DNA of 17,041 bases. Origin: Bordetella parapertussis (GTDB lineage Bacteria; Pseudomonadota; Gammaproteobacteria; Burkholderiales; Burkholderiaceae_D). A model generated the notes under the pieces. That model was given only the letters and a program-made list of their open reading frames with translations, did no database searches and was not told where the DNA came from. Positions within the stretch are counted from its first letter, which is position 1; every line of letters starts with the position of its first letter. Position numbers and translations under genes: made by a program. Of the stretch, positions 1 to 10,057 are shown piece by piece. The stretch is taken from assembly GCA_945867725.1 (NCBI GenBank), contig CAMBJI010000009.1:1-17041 (forward strand), written 5' to 3'.

Positions 1-1
1 T

Positions 2-478
2 TCTTTGTTGTTCGTGTTGATTGAAAAGACGGTTCCCGGCATGGGATACGAGCTGGTAGATTTTGAACAGGCCGCGCGCGGCCTGTTGCGCGTCTACATC
101 GACGTCATGCCCGAAGAGAACCGTGTAGTGACCGTGGAAGATTGCGAGAAAGTCACGCATCAGTTGCTGCATGTGCTGACAGTCGAGAACGCGAGCTACG
201 AGCGTCTCGAAGTTTCGTCGCCCGGGCTGGACCGTCCGCTCAAGAAGCTGTCGGATTACAGTCGTTTTGCGGGGCAGGAGGCGGTCATCAAATTAAGGAT
301 GGCAACGCCAGGCGGTGGTAACCGCAAGTCCTTTGGAGGCATCTTGCATGAGCCCGTGGGCGAGACGCTCAGACTTGAAATTGAAGGCAATGAAGGGCCG
401 GCGATGTTGGAATTTTCGCTGGCAGAAGTGGACAAGGCACGCTTAGTGCCCATAGTGGATTTCAGGAGCCGTAAATGA
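2..478 (+). CDS. rimP: Ribosome maturation factor RimP (5' end at or beyond window edge)
   Basis: RimP is a cytoplasmic factor needed for late maturation of the 30S subunit. The product shows the family pattern: an N-terminal segment with GYELVDFE, the motif SSPGLDRPL near residues 72-80, and a C-terminal small beta-barrel ending in VDKARLVP. The frame is open to the first base, so the true start is uncertain: TTG at 5 or 8, GTG at 14 and TTG at 17 are possible, and homologues usually have a few residues before LIEKTV, which favours TTG 5 or a start just outside the window. The stop overlaps the nusA start in ATGA. The position ahead of nusA and infB is the conserved order of this operon. Confidence 0.93.
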   Translation, partial: SLLFVLIEKTVPGMGYELVDFEQAARGLLRVYIDVMPEENRVVTVEDCEKVTHQLLHVLTVENASYERLEVSSPGLDRPLKKLSDYSRFAGQEAVIKLRMATPGGGNRKSFGGILHEPVGETLRLEIEGNEGPAMLEFSLAEVDKARLVPIVDFRSRK

Positions 479-2034
479 GTCGCGAAATTTTGTTGCTGGT
501 CGATGCGCTGGCGCGTGAGAAGAATGTCGATAAGGATGTCGTCTTCGGTGCGCTTGAGCATGCGCTGGCCCAAGCCACCAAGAAACGCTACGAAGGCGAG
601 GTCGATATTCGCGTTGCCATCGACCGCGAGACTGGCGAGTTCGAATCTTTCCGTCGCTGGCATGTTGTACCTGATGAAGCCGGTCTGCAGTTGCCGGATC
701 AGGAAGTCCTGCTCTTCGAAGCCAAAGAGCAGATTGACGATATCGAAGTCGATGATTACATCGAAGAGCCTATTGAATCCGTCGATTTCGGTCGACGTTT
801 TGCTCAGGACACCAAACAAGTCGTGCTACAGCGCATTCGCGATGCCGAGCGCGAGCAGATTCTGGCCGATTTTCTTGAGCGCGGCGACGTGCTGGTCACT
901 GGCACCATCAAGCGCATGGAGCGCGGTGATGCCATCGTCGAATCCGGCAAGATCGAAGCCCGTCTTCCCCGCGACCAGATGATCCCGAAAGAGAATCTGC
1001 GTATTGGTGACAGAGTGCGCGCCTATATCTTGCGTATCGATCGCAACGCGCGTGGTCCGCAAGTCATCCTCTCGCGCACTGCACCTGAATTCATCATGAA
1101 GCTGTTCGAGCTGGAAGTCCCCGAGATCGAACAAGGACTGCTGCAGATTAAATCCGCTGCCCGTGACTCAGGGGTGCGCGCCAAGATTGCCGTCTTCACC
1201 AGCGACAAACGCATTGATCCTATCGGCACTTGTGTTGGTATGCGTGGTTCGCGTGTGCAGAGCGTGACCGGCGAGCTGGGCGGCGAGCGCGTTGACATTG
1301 TTCTCTGGTCGGAAGATCCAGCGCAGTTTGTCATTGGTGCACTGGCCCCAGCCAATGTCTCCTCCATCGTGGTTGATGAAGAAAAACATGCGATGGATGT
1401 TGTGGTCGACGAAGAAAACCTGGCGATTGCGATTGGTCGTGGTGGTCAGAACGTACGACTGGCGAGTGAGCTGACAGGCTGGCAGATCAACATCATGACC
1501 GCTGAAGAATCAGCCGATAAGTCAGCTTCAGAGACTGCCGTCATTCGTGGTCTGTTCATGGAAAAACTCGATGTTGACGCGGAGGTTGCCGACATTCTTG
1601 CGCAAGAAGGTTTTTCCACGCTCGAAGAAATCGCTTATGTGCCCATCACCGAAATGCTTGAAATCGAAGCTTTCGACGAAGATACCGTGAACGAATTGCG
1701 CAATCGTGCGCGCGATGCGCTCGTCACCGAAGCTATCGCCTCCGAGGAAGGTCTCGAGGGGATGGAAGACGTATTGATCAACCTCGAGGGTATGGATCGC
1801 GTCACTGCAGGCAAGCTTGGTCTGGCCGGTATAAAAACCCTGGAGGTATTTTCCGGTCTGGCATATGACGAATTCGGTGCGATCCTTGCGCTGTCTGCAG
1901 ATCGCGCCCGTCAGTTGATCGAACATGAGTTCAGTGATGTGACGGACGATGAGATGAAACTGATTGATGCGAAATATGATGACCGTGCGAAGGCATTGCA
2001 GGCCTACGTCTGGAGTCTGGCGGAGAGCAAGTAA
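475..2034 (+). CDS. nusA: Transcription termination/antitermination factor NusA
   Basis: NusA binds RNA polymerase and nascent RNA and modulates pausing, termination and antitermination. The 519-residue protein has the full proteobacterial layout: an N-terminal RNA polymerase-binding domain (about 1-130), an S1 domain (about 137-202), KH1 with the loop GMRG (255-258), KH2 with GRGG (321-324), and two acidic C-terminal repeats (about 360-430 and 435-510). Both KH loops are intact. The ATG at 475 overlaps the rimP stop by 4 nt, and an AGGAG Shine-Dalgarno lies at 464-468, so the start is secure and translation is probably coupled to rimP. infB follows after 51 nt. Confidence 0.98.
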   Translation: MSREILLLVDALAREKNVDKDVVFGALEHALAQATKKRYEGEVDIRVAIDRETGEFESFRRWHVVPDEAGLQLPDQEVLLFEAKEQIDDIEVDDYIEEPIESVDFGRRFAQDTKQVVLQRIRDAEREQILADFLERGDVLVTGTIKRMERGDAIVESGKIEARLPRDQMIPKENLRIGDRVRAYILRIDRNARGPQVILSRTAPEFIMKLFELEVPEIEQGLLQIKSAARDSGVRAKIAVFTSDKRIDPIGTCVGMRGSRVQSVTGELGGERVDIVLWSEDPAQFVIGALAPANVSSIVVDEEKHAMDVVVDEENLAIAIGRGGQNVRLASELTGWQINIMTAEESADKSASETAVIRGLFMEKLDVDAEVADILAQEGFSTLEEIAYVPITEMLEIEAFDEDTVNELRNRARDALVTEAIASEEGLEGMEDVLINLEGMDRVTAGKLGLAGIKTLEVFSGLAYDEFGAILALSADRARQLIEHEFSDVTDDEMKLIDAKYDDRAKALQAYVWSLAESK

Positions 2035-2085
2035 GCACCCCGGACCTGAAACCTTCGCAAAAGCATCACTAGAAAAGAGGACTGA

Positions 2086-4827
2086 ATGGCAAGTAACAAT
2101 GTCGCCCAATTTGCCACCGAGCTGAAAATGCCGGCGGACTTGCTGCTCAAGCAGCTCAAGGACGCTGGCGTCGAAAAGAATTCGGTTGAAGACACGCTGT
2201 CCAAGGAAGACAAGGACAAGCTGCTCGGGCATTTGCGCAAAGTTCACGGTGCTGCGACCGATGGCGAAAAGAAAAAAATCACGCTGACCCGCAAAGAAAC
2301 TACCGAGATCAAGCAGGCCGATTCCAGTGGTAAGTCACGCACCATTCAGGTTGAAGTTCGCAAAAAGCGCACTTTCGTCAAGCGTGACGATGCGCCTGTT
2401 GCGCAGGAAGCAGAAGCACCCAAAGCCCCGATCATTGACGAAGCCGAGCAGGCACGTCGTGATGAAGATGCTCGTCGTCAGGCTGAACTGATTGCAAGGC
2501 AGGAAGCTGATCTGCGCGAAAAGCAAGAGCGACTCGCCATACTTGAAGCCCAGCGCGAAGCGGAAAAAGCCGCCGATGCGGCGCTTGCTTTGGGACAGCA
2601 ACAGGAAGCGGCTGCCGAGGCTACCAGTGCCGCGACCCAACAGTTGATCAAAGAAGCCGGTGAACGTGCCAGCGCCACCGAAGAGGCGCGCAAAGCAGTC
2701 GCCGATGAAGTCGCGCAAATCAAGTTGATGATGGCTACGCCGCGCAAAGTCGCCAAGGCGCCCGAACCTGTCGCGCCTGCTGCGCCCGCAGTGCGTGCCG
2801 AGGGTACTTTGCATCGCCCGGCCGACAAAAAGCCCGGCGAGAAAAAAGACGACAAAAAACCTGGCGAGAAAAAATCCATCAAGTCTGCCAATGTCTCATC
2901 GACTTGGCAGGACGACGCGAAGAAACGCAATCCTGGCGGCGGTCTCAAGACACGCGGCCCAGGCGGTGGTGGTGGCCGTGATGGCTGGCGTGCTGGTCCG
3001 CGCGGACGGCGCAGCAGTGGCAGTAATAACGACGATCGCGAAACTAATTTCCAGCAGCCGACCGAAGCGGTCGTACGCGAAGTGCATGTCCCTGAGACCA
3101 TCACCGTTGCCGAGTTGGCGCACAAAATGGCCGTCAAGGCATCCGAGGTGATCAAGCAACTGATGAAGCTGGGTCAGATGGTGACCATCAATCAGGTGCT
3201 GGATCAGGAAACTGCCATGATCCTGGTCGAAGAAATGGGCCACATTGCACACGCAGCCAAACTCGACGATCCTGAAGCACTGCTCGACCTGGGTGTCGAG
3301 AACGTCGACGCCGAACTACTGCCGCGTGCGCCGGTTGTGACCGTCATGGGTCACGTTGACCACGGAAAAACTTCGCTGCTCGATTACATCCGTCGTGCCA
3401 AGGTCGCCTCAGGCGAAGCAGGTGGTATCACGCAGCACATTGGTGCCTATCACGTTGAAACGCCACGCGGCATGATCACCTTCCTCGATACGCCAGGTCA
3501 CGAGGCTTTCACTGCCATGCGAGCTCGCGGCGCAAAGGCGACCGATATCGTCATTTTGGTCGTTGCTGCTGATGACGGCGTGATGCCGCAAACAAAAGAA
3601 GCGATTGCCCACGCAAAAGCCGCGGGTGTGCCGCTGGTGGTTGCCGTCAACAAGATCGACAAGCCCGGTGCCAATCCTGATCGCGTCAAGCAAGAGCTCG
3701 TCGCTGAACAGGTCGTACCTGAGGAATACGGCGGAGAATCTCCGTTCATCTCCGTCTCGGCCAAAACCGGCGAGGGTATTGATACCTTGCTTGAAAACGT
3801 TTTGCTGCAGGCCGAAGTGCTCGAACTCAGAGCCGCAGTGGATGCGCCGGCCAAAGGTTTGGTCATCGAAGCCAAACTCGACAAAGGTCGCGGTCCGGTC
3901 GCCACGATCATGGTGCAGTCCGGTACATTGAAGCGCGGTGACATCGTGCTGGCGGGTTCGTCCTACGGTCGCGTACGCGCCATGCTGGACGAAAACGGTA
4001 AATCAATTACCCAAGCCGGACCTTCGATTCCTGTTGAGATTCAGGGTCTGACGGAAGTGCCTGCCGCTGGTGAAGAAGTCATGGTACTCACCGACGAGCG
4101 CAAGGCGCGTGAAATCGCCCTGTTCAGACAAGGCAAATATCGCGATGTAAAGCTCGCAAAACAGCAAGCGGCCAAGCTCGAAAACATGTTCGATCAGATG
4201 GCCGAAGGCGAAGTAAAAAACCTCGCCCTCATCATCAAGTCCGACGTGCAGGGTTCACAGGAAGCGTTGGTCAGCTCCATGCAAAAACTCTCCACCAGCG
4301 AAGTGCGCGTGCAGGTCGTGCATGCAGCGGTGGGTGGTATCAGCGAATCCGATGTCAATCTGGCGCTGGCCTCCAAGGCGGTCATCATCGGCTTCAATGT
4401 ACGTGCAGACGCATCGGCGCGTAAATTGGCCGAAGGCAGCGGTATTGATATCCGCTACTACAACATCATTTACGACGCGATTGATGAGATCAAGGCTGCC
4501 ATGAGCGGCATGCTCTCGCCAGAGAAGCGCGAAAGCTCGTTGGGTCTGGTCGAAATTCGCCAGGTCTTCTTGGTCAGCAAAGTCGGAGCAATTGCCGGTT
4601 GCTATGTGCTCGAGGGCATGGTCAAACGTGGCGCGCATGTGCGTCTGTTGCGCGACAACGTGGTGCTCTGGACTGGCGAGCTCGATTCACTCAAACGCTT
4701 TAAGGATGACGTGAAGGAAGTGAAATCCGGCTTCGAATGCGGTTTGTCACTGAAAAACTTCAATGACATCAAAGAGGGCGATCAACTCGAAGTGTTCGAA
4801 GTGCAGGAAGTCGCGCGTACCCTCTGA
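2086..4827 (+). CDS. infB: Translation initiation factor IF-2
   Basis: IF-2 is the GTPase that brings initiator fMet-tRNA to the 30S subunit and promotes subunit joining. The 913-residue protein starts with an IF2N domain (about 4-54), followed by a highly charged, probably coiled-coil segment (about 118-170), a Gly/Arg-rich linker (about 285-310) and a second IF2N-like domain (about 339-386). The G domain has G1 GHVDHGKT at 422-429, G2 GGIT at 446, G3 DTPGH at 468, G4 NKID at 522 and G5 SAK at 558-560. Domains II-IV follow to the C-terminus. A good Shine-Dalgarno (AGAGGA, 2076-2081) supports the ATG. Internal starts that give shorter IF2 isoforms are known in some bacteria; none stands out here. 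Confidence 0.98.
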   Translation: MASNNVAQFATELKMPADLLLKQLKDAGVEKNSVEDTLSKEDKDKLLGHLRKVHGAATDGEKKKITLTRKETTEIKQADSSGKSRTIQVEVRKKRTFVKRDDAPVAQEAEAPKAPIIDEAEQARRDEDARRQAELIARQEADLREKQERLAILEAQREAEKAADAALALGQQQEAAAEATSAATQQLIKEAGERASATEEARKAVADEVAQIKLMMATPRKVAKAPEPVAPAAPAVRAEGTLHRPADKKPGEKKDDKKPGEKKSIKSANVSSTWQDDAKKRNPGGGLKTRGPGGGGGRDGWRAGPRGRRSSGSNNDDRETNFQQPTEAVVREVHVPETITVAELAHKMAVKASEVIKQLMKLGQMVTINQVLDQETAMILVEEMGHIAHAAKLDDPEALLDLGVENVDAELLPRAPVVTVMGHVDHGKTSLLDYIRRAKVASGEAGGITQHIGAYHVETPRGMITFLDTPGHEAFTAMRARGAKATDIVILVVAADDGVMPQTKEAIAHAKAAGVPLVVAVNKIDKPGANPDRVKQELVAEQVVPEEYGGESPFISVSAKTGEGIDTLLENVLLQAEVLELRAAVDAPAKGLVIEAKLDKGRGPVATIMVQSGTLKRGDIVLAGSSYGRVRAMLDENGKSITQAGPSIPVEIQGLTEVPAAGEEVMVLTDERKAREIALFRQGKYRDVKLAKQQAAKLENMFDQMAEGEVKNLALIIKSDVQGSQEALVSSMQKLSTSEVRVQVVHAAVGGISESDVNLALASKAVIIGFNVRADASARKLAEGSGIDIRYYNIIYDAIDEIKAAMSGMLSPEKRESSLGLVEIRQVFLVSKVGAIAGCYVLEGMVKRGAHVRLLRDNVVLWTGELDSLKRFKDDVKEVKSGFECGLSLKNFNDIKEGDQLEVFEVQEVARTL

Positions 4828-4849
4828 TGCAGCAAAGATGAAGTCGCTG

Positions 4850-4932
4850 GGTCCCGGCCTGTGCCGGGATGACGGTGGAGATTTTGAATCCCCCTCAACA
4901 ACTACTGTCATCCCGGCGCAGGCCGGGATACA
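4850..4932. repeat. Inverted pair of REP-like units between infB and rbfA
   Basis: Two copies of the same GC-rich unit lie head to head. The first (4852-4873) reads TCCCGGCCTGTGCCGGGATG and then AC. The second (about 4907-4930) is its reverse complement with one base changed (CTGCGCC for CTGTGCC). Each unit is itself an imperfect palindrome (CCCGGC/GCCGGG), and the pair can form one long stem around a loop of about 33 nt. Translated on the - strand, the second unit gives the peptide HCIPACAGMT, a signature of dispersed proteobacterial repeats often annotated wrongly as protein. The position after infB suggests a transcript-end or processing hairpin, but there is no T tract, so intrinsic termination is not supported. 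Confidence 0.8.
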
Positions 4933-5098
4933 GTGACTTTCGTCGAATACCCTAAAACATTCTTGATCGTGTTCCAGAATTAATGGACTCACAAATCAAT
5001 ACGAACTCAGTACCCTTGCCTAAAAAATATTCCGGACATTCATGGGTTCAGGCAGGGATTTAGTGTCTTTAAGCCACATTTTTTAACTCCATCCATCC

Positions 5099-5488
5099 AT
5101 GGCCAAGCACAGCAAATCCATCCCCGCCCGAGGCCAGCGCGTCGCCGATCAAATCCAGCGTGATCTCGCCGAACTGATCGCCATGGAACTCAAAGATCCG
5201 CGCGTCGGCATGATCACGCTGACTGAAGTTCAGCTCACGCCCGATTACGCGCATGCGAAGATTTTTTTCACCACGCTGATCGATGACCCAGCCGCTGTCC
5301 AAAACACACTCAAAGGCCTGCAGACCGCTTCCGGATTTTTGCGTAACCAGCTGGGTAAGCGATTGAGCATTCATACCCTTCCTGAACTGCATTTCTTGCA
5401 TGACATCTCTACCTCGCGTGGTGCCGCCTTGTCGAAACTGATCGATGAGGCTAATGCCACCCGCGCCAAAGATGCAGACGAGCAGTAA
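5099..5488 (+). CDS. rbfA: 30S ribosome-binding factor RbfA
   Basis: RbfA is a small cytoplasmic KH-fold protein that binds the 30S subunit near 16S rRNA helix 1 and acts in late maturation and cold adaptation. The 129-residue length is typical. Recognisable segments are [14 protein letters not shown], the [12 protein letters not shown] strand, and [13 protein letters not shown], in which Ala-Ser-Gly replaces the usual KH GxxG loop. The ATG at 5099 lies in a short CCAT repeat (5088-5099) with no clear Shine-Dalgarno, which is odd for this operon, but there is no better upstream start. It follows infB after a repeat-containing gap and precedes truB by 28 nt. Confidence 0.96.
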   Translation: MAKHSKSIPARGQRVADQIQRDLAELIAMELKDPRVGMITLTEVQLTPDYAHAKIFFTTLIDDPAAVQNTLKGLQTASGFLRNQLGKRLSIHTLPELHFLHDISTSRGAALSKLIDEANATRAKDADEQ

Positions 5489-5516
5489 ATCGCACATCTC
5501 CGCGTAATTCCCATTC

Positions 5517-6440
5517 ATGAGCCAGCCAGCCAAGCGCAAGCGCGTACCCGTTCACGGGGTGCTTCTGCTCGACAAGCCTGAAGGCATTTCGAGCACGCAG
5601 GCACTGGCGAAGGTCAAGTGGTTGTTGAACGCCGAGAAGGCCGGTCACACCGGAACGCTTGATCCCTTTGCCACTGGCCTCTTGCCCTTGTGCTTTGGCG
5701 AAGCAACCAAATTTGCCAGTGATTTGCTGGACGCTGACAAGACCTATGAAGCCACGATTAGACTGGGTATAACAACTACAACCGGTGATCCTGAAGGCGA
5801 AGTGCTCGAAACGCGCGAAGTGGATGTGCAACGGGCTCAGATCGAGTCGGTTCTAGATAAATTTCGTGGTCCTATCGACCAGATACCACCGATGTATTCC
5901 GCCCTTAAACGTGACGGTAAACCGTTGTACGCGTATGCGCGCGAAGGCAAGACGCTCGAGCGCGAAGCCAGAGCTGTCACCATTCATGAGCTTGAGCTGG
6001 TTTCATTTGCCTCCCCTGATATTCGGATTCGTGTCCGGTGCAGCAAAGGAACCTATATTCGTGTGCTGGGCGAGGACATTGGTCACGCGCTAGGAACGGG
6101 TGCGCACCTGATTGCGTTGCGACGTATTGGCGTGGGAAATTTATTGATAGCTGATGCAATGACTATCGATGCACTGGCCGCTTTGTCCGAGACCGACAGG
6201 AAGAGCAGTCTTCTGCCTGCCGATAGCCTGCTATCCGAATTGATTCCCGTAGTACTGCCGCCAGAGCTAGCTAGTCGATTCATGCAGGGGCAACGTCTTG
6301 CGCTGGGTAAGGAGGGTCTCGACTTTCCCTTGGGTGGTTTTGAACGAGTGAAGGTATTAGATGCCACGAGAATGCTGCTCGGGGTAGCACGCTTATCTGC
6401 TGAGGGAATGTTGCAGCCCGAGCGATTAGTCTCTGTGTAA
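5517..6440 (+). CDS. truB: tRNA pseudouridine(55) synthase TruB
   Basis: TruB isomerises U55 to pseudouridine in the T-loop of tRNAs and also has a folding-chaperone role. The 307-residue protein carries the family motifs: HGVLLLDKPEGISS near the N-terminus, GHTGTLDPFATGLL with the catalytic aspartate D49, and KTYEATIRLG around 82-91. The segment RVRCSKGTYIRVLGEDIG fits the second conserved part of the catalytic domain, and a C-terminal PUA-like domain completes the usual length. It closes the rimP-truB operon. Only 27 nt separate it from the convergent accessory gene, and no intrinsic terminator is visible, so transcripts from the two sides may run into each other. Confidence 0.97.
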   Translation: MSQPAKRKRVPVHGVLLLDKPEGISSTQALAKVKWLLNAEKAGHTGTLDPFATGLLPLCFGEATKFASDLLDADKTYEATIRLGITTTTGDPEGEVLETREVDVQRAQIESVLDKFRGPIDQIPPMYSALKRDGKPLYAYAREGKTLEREARAVTIHELELVSFASPDIRIRVRCSKGTYIRVLGEDIGHALGTGAHLIALRRIGVGNLLIADAMTIDALAALSETDRKSSLLPADSLLSELIPVVLPPELASRFMQGQRLALGKEGLDFPLGGFERVKVLDATRMLLGVARLSAEGMLQPERLVSV

Positions 6441-6467
6441 ATAATAATCAAATGAGTACGGGAGATT

Positions 6468-7493
6468 TCAGGAGGTTTCTGGAAATTGTGCGGTTCGTAA
6501 AGAATTTGCAATAAGTTCGAAAACCCTTGTGAATTCGGCTGTTCCTAGCGTGTCTGAAATTTTTTCCATAACAGACACCTGCTCATCCAATGCTTTCTCC
6601 TCAAATAATTTACTCGCTTGTTGTACTAAAGCCAATTTAAGAAGGCTGTTCAAATCTATTCCTTCCAATGACTTCATAGTTTTTAACGGTCTCAAGTTTG
6701 ACACTTTTCCCTCCACACTCGGCGACCCATTTTTATTTATAACTTGGACAGATATTTTTTTGTGTGAAGCTTCAAACTGATCTTTTATCGACTTTATTTC
6801 CTGAGATTCAAAAATTCCTTTAGAGAATATTTTTATTTGATTTTTTATGATGCGTTCAACTTCATTTTCTTTAAGCGGTTTATCGGCTGATGCCAGAGCG
6901 TTCATTAGAGAGTCGAGAAAATAATTTAACTGAGAATTAAATATCGGCCTCATTTTTCCGACAAGATTGTCAATTATCGGTTGACTTTCAACCCCGTTAA
7001 TTATTCCGCTTGCGGTAATATCACCGTTAGCGATTGCCAACATATATCTGCGCATCGGCTCTGCTAATTCACGCTGACACTTAGCATTCAGAGCAACTTC
7101 TTTGTTTTTAACAGCAGCTTTGATGGAATCTCGAAAATTATTGGCGTTTCCTAGCTTCCACCGGTCAGGCAGTGATTTTTTTATATCGTCAGTGACTTCT
7201 AAGCCATTTTTTCTCAACTCGGCGATGAGTTCGTTTCTTGCAGTACACCGCGCACTCCCGAACCAATAATTCAATCTGTCCCAAAGCCGTCCTAGCAGTG
7301 AGCTGTCTGACTTATTTACCCGGTTATACAAGACTGTGTTTTGATTGCCGATAGGCACTGAGCTCCATTTTACCCAACGGGATTTGGCGCCTTGCACATC
7401 ATGATCATTACCATCAATTTTTGCGGATGGAGATTCGTTCAGCAACTCTGCATAAAGGCGGCTGGTCGTCGGTTGTTGATTATCTGCGCGCAT
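6468..7493 (-). CDS. Unrecognised 341-residue accessory protein
   Basis: I do not recognise this protein. It is soluble by inspection: no signal peptide and no membrane segment. The first 45 residues are polar and rich in Ser, Thr, Asn and Gln. A Trp-rich segment (WVKW, then LWDRLNYWFG) follows near residues 40-80. The remainder looks alpha-helical with many Lys, Asn and Ile residues, and there are three Cys, none arranged as a metal site. The DNA is clearly more AT-rich than the flanking core genes, with Lys/Asn/Ile/Phe codons ending in A/T. The start is supported by AGGAAG a few bases upstream of the ATG. It sits between truB and typA, which are normally neighbours in related bacteria, so it was probably acquired. 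A polar, disordered N-terminus would suit a type III secretion effector, but that is only a guess. Confidence 0.75.
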   Translation of the reverse strand: MRADNQQPTTSRLYAELLNESPSAKIDGNDHDVQGAKSRWVKWSSVPIGNQNTVLYNRVNKSDSSLLGRLWDRLNYWFGSARCTARNELIAELRKNGLEVTDDIKKSLPDRWKLGNANNFRDSIKAAVKNKEVALNAKCQRELAEPMRRYMLAIANGDITASGIINGVESQPIIDNLVGKMRPIFNSQLNYFLDSLMNALASADKPLKENEVERIIKNQIKIFSKGIFESQEIKSIKDQFEASHKKISVQVINKNGSPSVEGKVSNLRPLKTMKSLEGIDLNSLLKLALVQQASKLFEEKALDEQVSVMEKISDTLGTAEFTRVFELIANSLRTAQFPETS

Positions 7494-7581
7494 TTTTTCT
7501 TCCTATTGGTATCTAATAAGCTTAAATTTTGGTTAGCTAATTCATTAAAATAAAATTATGTTCAGCCAATAAAAAAAGCAG

Positions 7582-7767
7582 TCATGATCCTAACAGTCTC
7601 GTGCTCATCCGATTAAGTGCATGTGCAAGCGATTTCTCGGTTTTAGCTTCATGGACGCCTTGATAGATGTTGTACAGACACCTGATTGACGGCTGTTTCG
7701 GCGCTTTTGAAGATGCCGACGGTGCTTTTGTCAGCGTTGATGAGTGGAGGTGATTTATTAAGTTCAT
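7582..7767 (-). CDS. Small 61-codon ORF upstream of the 341-residue accessory gene
   Basis: This short frame starts with an ATG preceded by AATAGGAAT, closely resembling the AATAGGAAG before the neighbouring 341-codon gene, so both may be translated from one transcript (88-nt gap, same strand). The product begins with a Ser/Thr/Pro/Lys-rich stretch (STLTKAPSASSKAPK) and ends with an amphipathic, helix-like segment (KSLAHALNRMSTRLL). I recognise no domain. It could be a small real gene, the truncated N-terminus of a larger lost accessory gene, or chance. The near-identical ribosome-binding context is the best reason to keep it. Confidence 0.35.
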   Translation of the reverse strand: MNLINHLHSSTLTKAPSASSKAPKQPSIRCLYNIYQGVHEAKTEKSLAHALNRMSTRLLGS

Positions 7768-8171
7768 AAAAAAGCTATTCCTATTTGATTTTTTTATGGC
7801 AACGCAGAATCACATCGCGCATCAGACCAAAGGGGATTGTCAGATGTAAAAAAACAAACCAGGCCTTGTATGGCATGGCTCAACCCACTCTTGCCCTTGC
7901 TTATTCCGCTATACCGCCAAACTCCTCAGGATTTCTAATCAACCGCATCGGGTTCAAGCGGCACGTTAAAAGTTGCAGATAGAGCAGCAAAATTTGACTA
8001 TCTGAGAGCTCCAGATAGATTTCGTAACAATTTCGCACTTATTGTTCCTTGGTAAACTGACGAGCTGGTACGAAAAAGTTTTCGCAACTCATTGAAAATG
8101 CAAGGAATTTCTCGAAATTGACATAATTCGGTGTTAACATCTCTGGTTTTCCTGCTTCGGCCTATCTCCCC
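7768..8171. other. AT-rich intergenic region upstream of typA
   Basis: This 404-nt stretch has no supported gene. It holds a nearly palindromic element at 7998-8018 (CTATCTG, 7-nt spacer, CAGATAG) with a further direct copy of CAGATAG at 7976-7982. A TTGACA hexamer lies at 8118-8123, about 50 nt before typA, but no well-spaced -10 hexamer follows, so I cannot place the typA promoter with confidence. The composition matches the accessory genes to the left rather than typA. Confidence 0.6.
7976..8018. repeat. CAGATAG repeats: one direct, one inverted pair
   Basis: CAGATAG occurs at 7976-7982 and 8012-8018, and its reverse complement CTATCTG at 7998-8004. The last two arms flank AGAGCTC, giving an almost complete 21-nt palindrome. 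There is no T tract, so it is not a normal terminator. Its position between the accessory genes and typA would fit a regulator-binding site, but no regulator gene is next to it. Confidence 0.45.
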
Positions 8172-10007
8172 ATGTCAAACACCGTCCGCGCTTTGCGCAA
8201 CATCGCCATCATTGCCCACGTTGACCACGGCAAAACCACGCTGGTTGACCAGCTGCTTCGGCAGTCCGGCACCTTCCGCGAAAACCAGCAGGTGGATGCC
8301 CGCGTGATGGATTCCAACGATCTTGAAAAAGAGCGTGGCATCACCATCCTCGCGAAAAATTGCGCGGTGGAATACAAAGGCACGCATATCAATATCGTCG
8401 ACACCCCCGGCCACGCCGACTTTGGTGGTGAGGTCGAGCGAGTGCTCTCGATGGTCGACTCCGTCCTGCTGCTGGTGGATGCGGTGGAAGGCCCGATGCC
8501 TCAGACCCGCTTCGTTACCCGCAAGGCGCTGGCGCTGGGCCTCAAGCCCATCGTTGTCGTCAACAAGATCGATCGTCCCGGCGCGCGTCCGGAGTGGGTG
8601 ATTAACGCGACCTTTGAATTGTTCGACAAGCTCGGCGCCACGGAAGAGCAGCTCGATTTCCCGGTGGTCTTTGCTTCCGCGTTGAATGGTTATGCCAGCC
8701 TTGAATCAGACGTGCGTGAAGGCGACATGACGCCGCTGTTTGACGCCGTACTGCGTCACGTTCCCGTGCGTGATGATGATCCGGACGGTCCCCTGCAGTT
8801 GCAAATTTCCTCGCTTGATTATTCATCCTATGTCGGCAAAATCGGTATCGGCCGTATCAGCCGCGGCCGTGTCAAAGCGTTGCAGGATGTCGTGATCATG
8901 AATGGTCCTGAAGGCACGCCGGTCAAGGCGCGTATCAATCAGGTACTGAAATTCAAAGGTCTGGAGCGCGAAATTGCTGCTGAAGCTTGGGCAGGCGATA
9001 TCGTACTGATCAACGGCATCGAAGAACTGGGCATAGGCACCACCGTGTGCGCGGTTGATACCCCTGATGCGTTGCCGATGCTGACTGTCGATGAGCCCAC
9101 CCTGACCATGAACTTCATGGTCAATACTTCGCCGCTGGCCGGTCGCGAAGGCAAGTTTGTCACCAGCCGCCAGCTGCGTGAACGTCTCGATCGCGAGCTG
9201 AAATCCAACGTGGCTTTACGTGTAGCACCGACTAGCGATGACACGATCTTTGAAGTGTCGGGTCGCGGTGAACTTCACCTAACGATTTTGTTGGAAAACA
9301 TGCGTCGCGAAGGTTACGAGCTAGCTGTCTCGCGTCCGCGGGTTGTGTTCAAGATGGTCGGCGACGTTCGCCATGAGCCATTTGAAAATCTGACCGTGGA
9401 TGTAGAAGAAGTGAATCAGGGCGGTGTGATGGAAGAACTGGGTCGCCGCCGTGGCGATTTGCAGGATATGCAACCCGATGGAAAAGGACGTGTGCGACTG
9501 GAATATCGTATTCCCGCGCGGGGCCTGATCGGCTTTCAGGGTGAGTTTATGACCCTGACTCGTGGTACCGGTTTGATGAGCCATGTGTTTGATGCTTATG
9601 GCGCTGTGGATGCTAGCAAAGGTGAACTCGCTGGTCGTCGCAATGGTGTGCTGATCTCGCAAGATGATGGCGCTGCGGTTGCTTATGCGCTCTGGAAGTT
9701 GCAAGAGCGTGGCCGCATGTTCGTCAGCCACAATGACCCGGTGTATGAAGGCATGATCATCGGTATTCATTCGCGCGAAAACGATTTGATCGTTAATCCG
9801 ATCAAAGGCAAGCAGCTGACCAACGTCCGTGCGTCTGGTACCGATGAGGCGGTGAGACTGGTTACCCCCATTGAGCTGACGCTGGAATATGCGGTGGAAT
9901 TTATTGATGATGATGAGCTGGTCGAGATCACGCCCAAGAGTATTCGTTTGCGCAAACGCTACCTGAAGGAGCATGAGCGCAAGAAGGCTTCAAGAGAAGC
10001 AGCCTGA
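8172..10007 (+). CDS. typA: Ribosome-associated GTPase TypA/BipA
   Basis: TypA (BipA) is a translational GTPase of the EF-G/LepA class that acts on the 50S subunit, in assembly and in growth under stress or cold. The 611-residue length is usual. The G domain begins almost at the N-terminus: P-loop AHVDHGKT at 15-22, switch RGITI at 55-59, DTPGH at 77-81, NKID at 131-134 and the G5-like SALNG near 175. EF-G-like domains II, III and V and the BipA-specific C-terminal domain follow. The ATG at 8172 has no evident Shine-Dalgarno, but the [16 protein letters not shown] start aligns with the family. A strong hairpin terminator follows. In related genomes truB normally sits directly upstream. Confidence 0.98.
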   Translation: MSNTVRALRNIAIIAHVDHGKTTLVDQLLRQSGTFRENQQVDARVMDSNDLEKERGITILAKNCAVEYKGTHINIVDTPGHADFGGEVERVLSMVDSVLLLVDAVEGPMPQTRFVTRKALALGLKPIVVVNKIDRPGARPEWVINATFELFDKLGATEEQLDFPVVFASALNGYASLESDVREGDMTPLFDAVLRHVPVRDDDPDGPLQLQISSLDYSSYVGKIGIGRISRGRVKALQDVVIMNGPEGTPVKARINQVLKFKGLEREIAAEAWAGDIVLINGIEELGIGTTVCAVDTPDALPMLTVDEPTLTMNFMVNTSPLAGREGKFVTSRQLRERLDRELKSNVALRVAPTSDDTIFEVSGRGELHLTILLENMRREGYELAVSRPRVVFKMVGDVRHEPFENLTVDVEEVNQGGVMEELGRRRGDLQDMQPDGKGRVRLEYRIPARGLIGFQGEFMTLTRGTGLMSHVFDAYGAVDASKGELAGRRNGVLISQDDGAAVAYALWKLQERGRMFVSHNDPVYEGMIIGIHSRENDLIVNPIKGKQLTNVRASGTDEAVRLVTPIELTLEYAVEFIDDDELVEITPKSIRLRKRYLKEHERKKASREAA

Positions 10008-10021
10008 TCTCCGTTGTATCT

Positions 10022-10057
10022 GCATTAAAAAAGCGCCTGCGGGCGCTTTTTTAATGC
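10022..10057. terminator. Perfect bidirectional intrinsic terminator
   Basis: A 16-bp perfect stem (10022-10037 with 10042-10057) encloses the loop TGCG. The inner part is AAAAAAGCGCC/GGCGCTTTTTT, so each strand presents a GC stem followed by a T run. It ends typA on the + strand and the convergent aminotransferase on the - strand. The aminotransferase TAA stop (10051-10053) lies inside the right arm, so the hairpin overlaps coding sequence by a few bases. Confidence 0.95.

Noticed and set aside
1528..2247. Long - strand frame antisense to nusA/infB, and similar antisense frames in infB and typA
   Set aside because: Shadow frames of strongly biased coding sequence; the + strand genes are certain.
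4747..4992. 81-codon - strand frame with HCIPACAGMT
   Set aside because: It overlaps the end of infB and is produced by the REP-like unit; this peptide is a known artefact of such repeats.
5014..5061. Imperfect inverted repeat CCCTTGCCT...AGGCAGGG before rbfA
   Set aside because: Weak stem with a bulge and a loop of more than 25 nt; not distinguishable from chance.
6441..6467. Possible terminator between truB and the convergent accessory gene
   Set aside because: The short repeats GGAG/AGGAG do not form a stable stem and no T run follows.
7785..7982. 65-codon + strand frame
   Set aside because: No ribosome-binding site, no recognisable protein character, and it lies in AT-rich intergenic DNA.
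8118..8140. TTGACA as a -35 box for typA
   Set aside because: No acceptable -10 hexamer lies 16-18 nt downstream; TTAACA is only 10 nt away.
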